Source: Raphanus sativus (taxonomy: Eukaryota > Streptophyta > Magnoliopsida > Brassicales > Brassicaceae). From it: a stretch of DNA of 64,000 bases. The DNA is taken from assembly GCF_000801105.2 (NCBI RefSeq), contig NC_079519.1:11778668-11842667 (forward strand), given 5' to 3'. Positions 32,867 through 44,270 of this stretch are shown in pieces. Below the pieces are notes generated by a model that did not search any database, was not told the origin of the DNA, and was given only the letters and a program-made list of their open reading frames with translations. Numbering within the stretch: the stretch's first letter is position 1; each line of letters begins with the position of its first letter. The position numbers and the translations under genes were made by a program.

Positions 32867-34920
32867 GGTTGTGTTGTGAAATAAATTTAAAAATTATAAA
32901 CCAGAGAAATATTCTTGGATGGTTCTGGTTGATGTTGAGCTGCTAATACATGGGGGGAGCTGCTTATAATGAGTTCTTTTGGTCAAACAAAATAAAATGA
33001 GAAATGAGAAGAAAATGCTAAGGGAGCACATGGATACAATAATTGTATGACAAATAAATTATTTGAGTCGAGAGTTGACTTGCATAATGTTCTTTAGCGA
33101 GATGTGATGTATTGCTTTCTTTAACACATCGTTTTTGGAAATTAGGTAACAACTGAGACATGCTACACATTACAGTGCTCTGATTGGTGTCCTTAAAGGT
33201 TGGTATAGATTGTACCATTTTCTTATTTGCTGTACTTTTTCAATATTACCGACGATATTGGGACAAGTACCTGTTCGGTAAGCTTCAAGGTTACTTGTGT
33301 AATAAATTATTCATTAAGGAAGTAGGATAACTTATATAATTAGGATTAAGATAAAAAAGTTCTTCAATAGGATAAAAAGATCTCTAATACCTATATAAGT
33401 CGATCATCACTTGTGATGAATCAACACACAGAAAACATAAGCAAGTAAGAAAAATAATAAAACGAAGAACAGTTTTATAAACTATGACGTGTGTTTCGAC
33501 TACTTTAGTATCTTTGGAAAAGATCTCGCCACTAGACATGAGCATGAAAACTAGCACTAAACTAGTCTAGAACCAAATGTACCTGACCCAAACTGATCTA
33601 AATTAGACGGTTCAATTTGGGCTTGAGTAGATCAAAAGTCACCAAAATAACTGAATAAAACATTGTTGAATCTGAATTCGGCCTATTCTTATAGATGAAA
33701 GTTTTGATACTCGGTTATTTGAAAGACTAAGTCAAATTGAGGATTATAAGAAAGTATTGAAATCAGCTGAACAAAAAGAAAACAATTCTTAAACTATGAG
33801 AGAAGCGATAGCCAAATTGCTAAAACAACCAAAAAACAAAAAGTCTTACTTCCTTGTCCATTTCCATTCTCATAATACGTATTTTATTTATTCAGTTTGG
33901 TTAGCCTTAATCATGTAATTTTCTCATTTAAGTTCCTTAACATTTTCATGTACTTTCTTTACTTAATATTTGCCACCAAATGAACATGAAGCATCTTGAC
34001 ATTCCACATTTTTGTCATTCGATTGGTCCATATGGATTTGTCTCCAGCCATGCGCTCGGCCCAGTTCTTGACCATGCGTTCCTCCTGGTCGACCAGATTG
34101 ATTTAATTTGTCGACCATATTGTCTTTTTGCTTGACTAAATCCAAAAATTTCTCAACCAAATCCTTCTTTTACGCATCAAAATCACTTGTTAAAAGGTAA
34201 GTGTACTACTATTCTCCCTCACAGGTCTAGTCACCTAAATCTTCTTATGAACAGTAGTTTAAACTTTTATACTCGTCTATGATTTTTTTTATGTGGCCGC
34301 GAAGCTTTTGATCTCAGAGTCTTGGTTTCAATTGCCACTCCTTTGGTTTCGGCTATTACTTGGTGTCCATAACTTTCACATGAGATGCAAAGTTCATGGT
34401 TTTTGCTTAAATCCCTTTACATTGCATCCACCTTGGAGGTCATTTCTCTCATTCTTTTTCCAAACTTCACATTTTCTTCTCACTGACCTTAAAGTAGTTT
34501 CTTGATAATTAGGTGGTTCTTATCTTCTTTAGAGACCAATCAGCTTTTTGAAAATGATTTGCTTCGGCACAAATTTGATGTAAAAAGTATTTTGATGAAT
34601 ACAAATTTAACATTTATTAAAAAAAGATCTATCTATTCAAAGATACATGCTAGCGAACCTGGATGACCATTCATGGTAAATTAAAGAACAATACTTGTAT
34701 TCATCCCTGAGGTGAACTCTTCTAATTCACCTCACCTCTATACACCAATTAAACTGCCACATAAGATTAGTTAAAAAAAAGTAAAACTTAAAGAAAAAAA
34801 AAGGAAAATCGCTTAAAAAAAAAAGACGTCAATTAACTTAACGCCGTAGTCCATCGACTCTTCTCTTCATCGCTTACAGGAGTACAAGGGTTTGTCAAAT
34901 TGAGTCTCTGATTATATACT
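32867..34920. other. Intergenic DNA
   Basis: It includes the former promoter of the aquaporin. The rest is AT-rich, with a stretch at 33530-33700 whose wording resembles short degenerate repeats. I see no supported gene; the small frames at 33963 and 34293 have no family features. Confidence 0.4.
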
Positions 34921-35479
34921 ATGTTTCCAAAGCAATACGAATTCAGAGGAATCTACTCAAGTGTTTCCGCCATGAAACCACGGAGGCAGAACGCCTCAGA
35001 GAATTGTGTTAACATTACTCGACGCATTATGCGATCGACGACCACACATCATCAAAACTCATTAACTCTTCCTGTTGAGGTTGTTATACCGAGATATTCT
35101 CGAAGATGCCGTTGAAGTCTATAAGCGAGATGTCGTTGAGTATGCAAGCTCTGTCCTCCATGCTTCGTCATCAAGATTTCACAGAGTTGTTCTTGACCAA
35201 ATCTTGTGCTTGTCCTCAACTTCTTTTCGCATGCGAAGATGACAACGAGAGCGAGTTTCTCTTCTTCTTTTTTTCTCAGCCTGAAAATCTAGATGAAAAC
35301 TCAAATGTTGTAGCGGCCAATCATCTTGCGTGCTCCCAAGTTCCTATAGATTCTCTGGTCATACCAGTGGCTTCTTCTGTCATGGAGCTAAGCGAATCTT
35401 GAAGGTGACGAAAATCCCAGTGTATGTAACGGTGATATGTAACCCTAGTAAGGGACATTCCTTGACCTTAACAAGATGA
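34921..35479 (+). pseudogene. F-box protein (F-box-associated type) remnant
   Basis: Read across frames, the DNA gives RRIMRSTTTHHQNSLTLPVE, then EIFSKMPLKSI, SSMLRHQDFTELFLTKSC, PQLLFACEDDNE, ENLDENSNVVAANHLACS, HTSGFFCHGAKRIL and VYVTVICNPSKGHSLTL. This is the normal order of a Brassicaceae F-box plus F-box-associated protein. At least two frame changes break it (about 35085 and 35345), and the Cys-rich F-box core between SISEM and LRHQ is scrambled. It stops at 35477-35479, long before the usual end. F-box proteins of this class are substrate adaptors of SCF ligases; this copy is dead. Confidence 0.8.
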
Positions 35480-35485
35480 ACTAGG

Positions 35486-35854
35486 TAATAGATCAATGCG
35501 TAAGAGACTTAAATAATTATACATGTGTGTGTAACTATGTAATATATATGTTTAACATATAAATAAAGTATAGTGTCAAAATGAGATAACTATAAGTACA
35601 TATTTTTTGTCGTCAAATATAAGTATATTTAATCAACTGAGTTAGATGAAAATGCTTCATATAAAGCAAACTTTTTTAATAATTGTTCTAGCACACACAA
35701 AAAGCATGAAAAGATTTAAAGAAAAATAAACTTCCTCAAAAGCAGTAGCAAAAACGTTTAATAAAAATAAAAACAGATTTGTTCAACACCAAAAGAAAAA
35801 CAAAAAAAATCTCAGAAATGTAATTATTTAAGTCTCTTACGAATTGATCTATTA
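35486..35854. mobile_element. MITE-like inverted-repeat element
   Basis: The arms 35486-35519 (TAATAGATCAATGCGTAAGA, continuing GACTTAAATAATTA) and 35821-35854 are inverted copies with one or two changes. About 300 bp of AT-rich DNA lie between them. No clear target duplication beyond TA was seen. Confidence 0.65.
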
Positions 35855-36369
35855 TCAATCATATTGATTGTTTTGCTATGCTAATATCAAAACTATAGTT
35901 TGGCTTAAAAAAATAAAACATTTAAATGTGGCCTAACAGTTCTCTCTCACCGGCGATATCAAAGGCGTTTCGAATTCCCACTATTTCCGAACAAACCATC
36001 TTTCTCAACGTCGGCTATCTATCTCACTTCATTCTCACCGTTGTCGCCGCAGCTTCTTCTAACCCTAGCGCCGCCGATTCCTCTAAACCCTAGCGCTCCC
36101 GCTTCCACTATTTCCGAACAAACCGTCGCCCTCGCCACCGTGCTCACTAACGTTCTCACCGCCGCTTCCTCTAAACACTAGCTAGCACCGCCGCTTCTTC
36201 TAAACCCTAGCTCCGCCGCTTCTTCTCTGTAAACTGTAGCGTCGTTTCTCTGTAAACCCTAACGCCGGTAAGTCATCAATCTCGAGGAAAAGATGAACAT
36301 AAAACGTTGTCTCTATCAATTTACTCATTCTCACCGTTTCACGTTTATTTTTTCAGATCTATAACCACA

Positions 36370-37963
36370 ATGACGAGTACTCCAACTCCTTCTGCGACTA
36401 ATCAGGTCCGCTTGAATTTTTTCTACTGGAAGACTTGTAAGTAAGTCGTCTGGAAAGTCTTCCAACTGGACGACTTGGTAGACGACTTAAATATAAGTCG
36501 TCCATTTGGAATACTTTTCAGACGACTTAAATATAAGTCGTCAACTAAGTCGTCCAGTTGGACGACTTTCCAGACGACTTATATTAAAGTCGTCTACTAA
36601 GTCGTCTGGAGTAACAATTAAGGCGTGATTGATTTAGCTTGTGTTCTGACTTCTATTGTTGTCTTTGATTATTTTGCAGACAAAAAGGATGGATATTCCA
36701 GAACTCCCCCGTAGGTTATACACATTAGGGGAAGAGCTAGAACCCCACAATAGCATTTCGTATCATACGGATAACAAGAAGTTGCATACTGCTCTTAGGG
36801 AAGCTCTCACTGATGCTGAATTTGAAGAGCTCAAGGAGTCGAGATTGGGAGTTTTCATCAAGTTCAAGGAGCATAGATTTGGTTGGGCTTCAAGGCTGGT
36901 TCACTACTTGCTCTGTTTAAAGCTGGACATTAAGAAGAAGTACGAGATGTGGTGTCTCGTTGGTCCAGAACCTGCGAGGTTTTCACTGTTAGAGTTTGAA
37001 AACATCACTGGTCTAAACTGCGAGTACATCGAGGACCTTGAGACACCAGAATGTGAAGTTACCCCAGAGATGGTTTCTTTCTGGGGGATGATGGGAGTTC
37101 ATCTGGAAGCTGGGCCAACTACTGATCAGATAATAGCAGCACTGAAGAGATGCGGGGATTGGTCCAGGGAAGATCGCAAGCGACTCGCGTACCTTTCCAT
37201 CTTCACTGGATTCATTGAAGGGAGAAAATTTTCAACCGCTACACGAGCTACTCTGGCAAGGCTAGTGATGGATTTAGAACGGTTTGAGAATTATCCATGG
37301 GGGAAAGTCGCGTTTAAGGTGCTGATGGACTCTTTGTGGAACAAAGATATTACTGGCTGTTACACCGTGGATGGGTTTATACAAGTTCTTCAGGTCTGGG
37401 CGTACACAACTATTCCGGGATTGGGTGCTAGTATTGGTAGTCCCAGAGCAAACAGTCCGTCTCCACCGATTCTGGCTTACGAGGGCAGCAGAGGCCGCAG
37501 ATTCATGAAAGCTGCTATCTTGAGTCAGGTACCTTTCCATCTTCACTTAATTAAGTTGTCTGGAAAGTCTTCCAGCTGGACGACTTAGTAGACGACTTAT
37601 AATAAGTCGTCTGGAAAGTCTTCAAGCTGGACGACTTAGTAGACGACTTATTATAAGTCATCTAGAAGGTCTTCCAGCTGGACGACTTATAATAAGTCGT
37701 CTGGAAGGTCGTCCAGCTGGACGACTTAGTAGATGACTTATAATTAAGTCGTCTATTTAGTATTTTGTTTCAAATATCTAACTCGATTCTTCTTCTATTT
37801 ACTGCAGACCCGCGTGATCAACTTTGTTGAGAAGGACATTAGTGAAATGTGGCCAAAATGGGACTCTGAGGTTGAGGACGTGCCCGCGGAGAACATCATT
37901 AAAGTCATGTATGATCGGAGACCGTGGAAGTGGACCATGGATTGCTGCAAATATTCAAAATAA
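36370..37963 (+). CDS. DUF1985-type transposon protein, copy 2
   Basis: Exons 36370-36405, 36680-37528 and 37808-37963 encode 346 residues. The first two equal those of copy 1; the third (TRVINFVEKDISEMWPKWDS, then MYDRRPWKWTMDCCKYSK and TAA) continues in phase after CTGCAG. DUF1985 covers roughly residues 35-200. I would expect a longer C-terminal part in this family, so the early stop right after WTMDC suggests that the rest was deleted. No catalytic motif of a transposase or of a Ulp1 protease (His-Asp-Cys) is visible. There is no frameshift and a short protein could be made. Its role is unknown. Confidence 0.7.
36428..36612. repeat. AAGTCGTC palindrome array in intron 1 of copy 2
   Basis: Same design as copy 1: AAGTCGTC and GACGACTT alternate, spaced by AT-rich loops and CTGGA/TCCAG words. 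It has one more unit than copy 1 around 36470-36500. Confidence 0.9.
37553..37757. repeat. AAGTCGTC array in intron 2 of copy 2
   Basis: Four variants of a unit of about 48 bp: TCTGGAAAGTCTTCCAGCTG, GACGACTTAGTAGACGACTT, ATAATA. Every unit is largely self-complementary. The array fills most of the intron between 37528 and 37808. Confidence 0.9.
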
Positions 37964-38095
37964 AACACATTAGTAAACATAGAGAAAATGAAGAAGTTCA
38001 ATAAACATTATCGCAGACGACTTATAATTAAGTCGTCCAGAAGACTTAAAGGTAAGTCGTCTAAAGAGGTCACTTTTGCAATTGAAAATTAAAAG

Positions 38096-38789
38096 GGACG
38101 ACTTAATTCTAAGTCGTCCGGCTTTGTTTGTTAAAAAAAAAATTTCAGACGACTTATATATAAGTCGTCTACGAGAAACGGGCTAGTTTTGCATTTGACC
38201 GAATCGTGACAGATCGTTGACTATTTCTGGACGACTTATAATTCAGTCGTCTCTGGAAAGAAAAAATTTCAATATTTTATTCAAACTAGACGACTTACAT
38301 GTAAGTCGTCCTAGGTTAGTTTTGTAATTGAAAAATAAAACTTGAAATTTAACTTTCTCCAGACGACTTAACTAAAAGTCGTCCAGCTAGACGACTTAAT
38401 TTAAGGTCGTCCGGGATAAGCAAGGTTTGACCAGAAAATTGGGAAAAATTCTGGACGACTTTGCTTTCCCCGGACGACTTTAAATTAAGTCTTCTGACGG
38501 GACGACTTTATATTATGTCGTCTGGTAAAAGTTAAATTATGAAGTTTTATTTTTCAACTACAAAACTAACCTAAGACGACTTACACGTAAGTCGTCTAGT
38601 TTAATAAAATATTGAAATTTTAACTTTCCCAGAGACGACTGAATTATAAGTCGTCCAGAATAGTCAAAGATCTGACACGATTCGGTTAAATGCAAAACTA
38701 GCCTGTTTCTCGTAGACGACTTATATATAAGTCGTCTGGAGTGTTTATTTTCAACAAACAAAGCTGGACGACTTAGTTTAAGTCGTCCG
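38096..38789. repeat. Long inverted repeat, arms about 260 bp
   Basis: The left arm 38096-38355 and the right arm 38529-38789 are inverted copies with modest divergence. Matching landmarks are GCTTTGTTTGTT, TCTACGAGAAAC, GGCTAGTTTTGCATTT, CAATATTTTATT and GGTTAGTTTTGTA, found in the opposite order and strand. The 173-bp spacer and both arms carry further AAGTCGTC/GACGACTT pairs. A transcript across it would fold into a long hairpin. Confidence 0.9.
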
Positions 38790-39456
38790 TTTGACCAGAA
38801 GACTCAGCAGTAAGTCTTCTACATACAGAAGACTTACAAGTAAGTCTTCTACGCGAAACAGATTTTGAAAAAAAATCAAATTTTGTACCTTAAACTAGGT
38901 GAGATGACTTCGTTTGCACACATGGTCTTCTCCAACCACCCAGAACCTCAAACGAAAGCAACCGTAAGTCAAAACGAAAGAAATATGGCTCTGTCAACCA
39001 TCACCCATATTTTGAATCAAAAGCTTGAGTTTTTGGGATGAATATGGAGAGAAAGTGAAAGAAATGTTGTTTTTAGTTCATAACAATTGAAACAGAGAGA
39101 GTGTTAAGAGATTTACGTGCATTAAAGGGCATTAAAAGCTCTAAACAGTTCGTACAAGGTTGTTCCCACTATTCATGGCAGTGACAATATTGTAAATACT
39201 TGAAGAAAATGAGGTTGAGACAGTAAAGAAGCCATTTTCGAAAAAAAAAAGGTTAATGGCATTTTCGTAGATAAAATGCAGATGTGAGGTTAAAACTCAA
39301 AAAAAAAATGAGTCAAAAGAAAAGGTTAGTTTTGTGTTTGACTTCAAGTTTTGAGTCACTTTTGTAATAAGCCCTTTTATTGATGTACTTCTTTCTCAAT
39401 GATTATGAGCATTTTTAAGTACTTTCTCCTCTCCCTTCACGTTGTTTACTGTTTCA

Positions 39457-39510
39457 ACTAACACTATAGACTCGTGCAAAAAAAAAAAAAAAAACTAACA
39501 CTATAGACTA
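39457..39510 (+). mobile_element. Extremely 5'-truncated retroposon (CGTGC plus poly A)
   Basis: A 16-bp direct repeat ACTAACACTATAGACT (39457-39472 and 39495-39510) brackets only CGTGC followed by 17 A. This is the outcome of target-primed reverse transcription that stopped just after the poly(A) tail. Confidence 0.75.
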
Positions 39511-41208
39511 TTAAGCCTCTTTCCTCATGCATATTAGTATATTATGTTTTCCCACCAATTTTTACCTAACAGCTACATGTTACTTTTCAACTTTATTATT
39601 ATGATAATAGTATTTCGAATTTTAATAATATGCAAACACTATGTCATTGTCAATATAAACAACTTGACTAAAATTAAATAATTGGATAGCCTGGTCACAA
39701 AATATTGTGATAAAATAAACAACAGTAAAAATGTTTTCAGTGATGGAGATGTAATTCAATTAACGCAGACCGAGTATAAACTGGTATTTACTATTTTCTT
39801 TAAAAAGTATCCATTTTTTCTAATTTGATTATGGTGTTTCTACTTTCTACTATAGATTAGAAAACGTTGACTCTCCACAGTAATTTGAAAAACAAAAAGA
39901 AAACTAATTAGCTAAAAATACAGCGTAAGAAGTTAAAAGAGAAAAGTCGGGTCAAACGTAGTTTTGATGAGAGGAAGTGTAAATTAAACATATTTGAACA
40001 AAGACCGTCAAAGATTCTGACAAGAAGACGACAAACTAGATGAACCATTTTGGAAGTCTGGAAGACTGTAAAACAGTCGGAAGCCAAAGGAAAAAAGGAG
40101 AACGGAGAAAAGAGATTTGGCTTTTCGAGGAGATGTAAGGTTGGTTAGGTACCAATGAGGGAAGATTGTGGGACCACGTCACAGTTGAATCTCCATTTTC
40201 TAACTTAGTTATTTTAATGGCCACATGAGCTATGAATTATGCTGAATCGATTGTTTTATATTGAAGGAAAACATGTTAGTGATTTTAATAGTAGAGTATA
40301 AAAATAGGAAAATCTTTTGGAAACTGAAATTTAGCAGTCGAATCTTCTAGTTTGACGCCGATGTTTATGCTCCCACTGTTTGACCATCCGTCAGGCTCCA
40401 ACAACTCATTTTTATAATTATTTTCAGAACCATAAACATTATTTCTATTTTTTTTTTAAAACGCTAGACATTAGTTCTAACTTCTAATATACTAACATTG
40501 ACTAAGGTTGGTTTAGGGTGTGATTGTATAGACATTTTATAGTAAATATTCTAGAGTAAAACTGTTTTTACTCAAGCTTCTGCTAAATATTAACCAATCA
40601 GGCTAAAATATATATTAACTGAATACAGCTGAAAATGGTGGAAATTATCTCACATGTTTTGAGTGGAGTAAATATTTACTCTGTTTTTCACTTCTTTCTG
40701 TTCACTCTCTTTCCTCCATTCAATGTTACTCTTAATTACGCTGGAAATATACCAATCACACCCTTAGTTCGGACAAACAAAATATCTATAAAGTTTTATT
40801 CGATTTGTTATTTGTTTTGATTNNNNNNNNNNNNNNNNNNNNNNNNNNNNNNNNNNNNNNNNNNNNNNNNNNNNNNNNNNNNNNNNNNNNNNNNNNNNNN
40901 NNNNNNNNNNNNNNNNNNNNNNCTAATAAAAAAATCTAGATATACGTAATTCTACAAAGCAAAAAAAACTAATATCTAATATCCGTAAAAAGAAGGATCA
41001 AATAAAAAATACTAATATTTTTAGGAATAGATGTCGGGTCCAATCGATCCGTTATATGCATATATACACATATATTTAAAGAATTATATATATATTATAT
41101 CGTATATAATTTTTACAATATTTTACTTACTAACTTTATTAAATTATTAACAAGAATTTATAAAATTAAATAATTTTAAATAATAAAATATTATTATCTT
41201 ATATCAAT
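39511..41208. other. Intergenic DNA with assembly gap
   Basis: AT-rich, no supported gene. It contains a run of exactly 100 N (40823-40922), a gap of unknown size. The frames at 40036 and 40635 have no recognisable content. Confidence 0.5.
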
Positions 41209-43811
41209 GGAAATTTGCCAAATATAACTCAAAACTTGATTTTAACCCCCAAAAGAGTATTCAAGCTTGAACCAAGATGCAAAAGTAACCAAAAAAACAA
41301 ATTTTTTTTTACGAATATAACCCCGAATAGTCTTATGAGGTTTTATAAGTATTGTGAGATTGTGTAAGTCTTCCCATGTAGTAGATCTTAAAAATAATAT
41401 ATAAATTTTATTAAAAAAAATCTTATTGGAGAAAAATTGAAATAATGTAATTATAAACATTTATAAATAATATAAATTAAGATCTACTAAAATTGAATTG
41501 TTTTCAACATAGATGCGTGAATGTAGTCTCTCATAGTAGGACTTGATTAGTAGAGTATTAGCATAAGTGTTATGCATATTCAATCAACATTTATCACAAA
41601 AACATTTATAAAAGCATTTAAAAGATGTTAATGCTCTTCAAATGCTTTTTACTCAATGAACACATCTGGAACTTTAGGTACATCATTTGCAATCAGAAAA
41701 AATAAACTTTAAAAATAATTATATATAATTCATTTAATTTTATTTAATAATATAAAAATTATTTTTCATAATAAAAATAAATTATATTTTAAAAATAAAA
41801 GTTGCGATTGATATTTTTAAAAGAACAATATTTCACATTTAAATAATATAATTTATATAATTACACATATCATTATTATTTTAATAAAAACATAATATAT
41901 ATTTATATATTATATATTATAAAATAAACATATATATTATTTAGAAATAAATAAATTATATGTCATACATTAATTTTAAGATATATTATTTATGAATCAT
42001 TTACTGCTCTACAAAAAATAAATAATGATATTTTAAAATTAATTTATTTTATTTATTAATATCAAAAATAATATATTTAATTTATTTTGTTAGTAATATC
42101 AAAATTACTTTTATTTGAAAAATAAATTATATATTTTAAGATAAATTTACGTTTATTTATTTTAAATGATAATATTTCACATTTTAAAATTTAACTAATA
42201 TAATTAGATAAGATTCATTAGTTTTAATAAAAATATATATTATTAATATATATTATTTTAAAATAAATATATCATTTACTAACTTTTATGATAATTTTAA
42301 AAATGTATACTGCGACTGCTCTACCAATCACTTTATTAATTTTTTTTAATGAGAGCATAATGCTTCTACATCATACTGCTACTGCTTCTTTATCAGTTGT
42401 ACCAATCGAAGCTGTATTCTTTGGTTAAAGATTTAGTAACATATATTGTAGTATTGTATGTATTCTTAGGTTTATATTTGGAAGTTTAATTATTTTTTAA
42501 GAAAATTTTAGTTTTGACTTATAGGTATTTAGTTTTATGTATATTAAACACGTTTTTTAAGTTTATGAAGTGTTTGTTTCTACTTAGTTAGTCATTTTGA
42601 GTTTAGGATTTATGTCTAGGTTGCATGGAAGCTTTGTCGGGCGTCCGCTTCCCGCTTTGGAACCAAAATCGGAATGAGAATCTTGTGGAAGCTCTCGGAA
42701 TCTCGCTTCCAATTCTTTTCCAAAAATGCCTGTTTAAAAACACGTTGGAAGCTTACGATTCCATTTTGGAATCACACTCCCGTTTTGTAAAAATACAATA
42801 TCATAAATAAATAAAAATATAAGAAACATTGTTTTTATATAACAGTGAAATAGAGAATATATATACACAAGCATTAAAACTAATACTATATATTGTCTTT
42901 ATGAATTGAGGGCTTATTAGAGATATATCGTCAATATTCAAATATATTATGTTAATTATTTACGAACTATTAAAAATAATTAGTGTAATAATATCTTATA
43001 AACTTAGTTTATGTATAGTTTCACGGTTTTAATATGAAATCATTTAAAATTATTATAAGTGAACAAATTTTTTAATTTTAATTTGAATCATATAATTTTT
43101 AGTCACATTTGTAATCTTTATATTTTGATATGTATATATATACATATATAAATATACGCTTCAGACACGTTTCCGCTTTCTACTTTTTTAAAAAATCTCG
43201 CTTCTACGCTTTCACACGATTCCGCTTTGCTTCCGTGTATCCACTTCCGCGTATCCGCTTCCGTTCCCATGTAACATAGGTTTATGTAACTTAAGTCGTC
43301 TAACAAATAATGCACTAGAAGATTTTCGCGGAAGTCCGAATGAAAGTCTTCTGAACAAAAAATATTTCACTATATTAGAACTTTTGTCTCCTTATATAAA
43401 TAAAAATACACATTTTCTCTATTCCTCTCAAATGACTGAAATAAAAATGTAATGTTTCTATTTCTATAACTCTATAATCTTTCTTTAATACGTTAGAACT
43501 TAAAAACACCAAACTTTAAATAATTTTCTCATTTTTATCTCCTGTCAATCTCATTGCTTTATTTTGTTTTACAGGTTTTTCATTACATGGTTCTCATCTT
43601 CCACTCCCTTCAATAGATCTTTAAATCTTTTTTTTTTCATTTGGTAACCTCTTGCTACTTAAATTTCTTACCTTTTGAAAAATATTTTTGTTGTTTTAAG
43701 TTCTTACATTATTTTGAAGCTTTTAAATGTTTGAAGCCATTTGAATTCTTTTGGATATGCAAGTTTTCCAGATCTGAGACAGATTTGGAAGACTTCCTGG
43801 GAAGTCTTCTG
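41209..43811 (+). mobile_element. Degraded relative of the DUF1985 elements
   Basis: The start GGAAATTTGCCAAATATAAC, continuing TCAAAACTTGATTTTAACCC, aligns with the 5' terminus of copy 1. Further matches to copy 1 (for example TTGTAGTATTGTATGT) lie on both sides of an AT-rich insertion (about 41536-42415). A few AAGTCGTC and GAAGTCTTC words remain (43291, 43334, 43801). No DUF1985 exon is left. The right limit is uncertain. Confidence 0.55.
42623..43276. mobile_element. Non-autonomous DNA element nested in the relic
   Basis: TAGGTT flanks both sides (42617-42622 and 43277-43282). The ends GCATGGAAGC and, as complement, ATGTTACATGGGAACGGAAG are loosely inverted. GC-rich TTCCGCTTCC words at both ends surround an AT-rich core. 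It interrupts sequence that is continuous in copy 1 of the DUF1985 element. The class is uncertain, hAT-like by style. Confidence 0.55.
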
Positions 43812-44270
43812 ATATCACTCAAATTAGCCTAATGAGTGAATTACTCTTTCAAATAAGAGGTTCAATTGTAGTACTTAGGGATCGAATCCACAGAGACTCT
43901 AGGGATACGCAATAGATCTGTAGTTTTCGAATTAAAACTAGATTAATAGGTTTTAAACAGTAAACAACAAGGTGAACAAGGTATTTGTTCGGATGGTTGA
44001 ATTTAGGTTTTAAGTGTATTAGGAAAACAACTAGATTCATGTATATTCTTAGGTATGACGTGTATGCTATCTTATTTAGTTATTAGAAATTTATAAATGT
44101 TTATTGCTCTCGAACTCAAACTTAGGTTATAATCTATCAACTTCTATTTTTTAGATGATCTAATGTCTTGATCTAAGATTTCAACTTCCTTTTGTTAATC
44201 TTAAGAAAGTGTCGATCGATGTTCGTAAATGAATATCGATCGATAAATCTTTCAAAAAGTCGATCATATA
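43812..44270. mobile_element. Fragment of an older LTR
   Basis: It starts TGATATCACTCAAATTAGCC and contains TAGTACTTAGGGATCGAATC and several ATCGATCGAT words near the right. This is typical of Brassica Ty3/gypsy LTRs. It ends where the next LTR begins, so the Athila-type element probably inserted into it. No coding sequence. Confidence 0.5.

Larger units (their letters stand above)
35932..39374 (+). mobile_element. DUF1985 Mutator-like element, copy 2 (5'-truncated)
   Basis: From 35932 it matches copy 1 from 22424 nearly base for base, so about 800 bp of the 5' end is missing. It continues through three coding exons, two repeat-filled introns and a 3' region made of AAGTCGTC repeats and a large inverted repeat. 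It ends in a terminus that is the inverted copy of the copy-1 start (GTTTGACTTCAAGTTTTGAG, then TCACTTTTGTAATAAGCCC). The Ulp1-like protease exons expected downstream of DUF1985 are absent. Confidence 0.75.
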
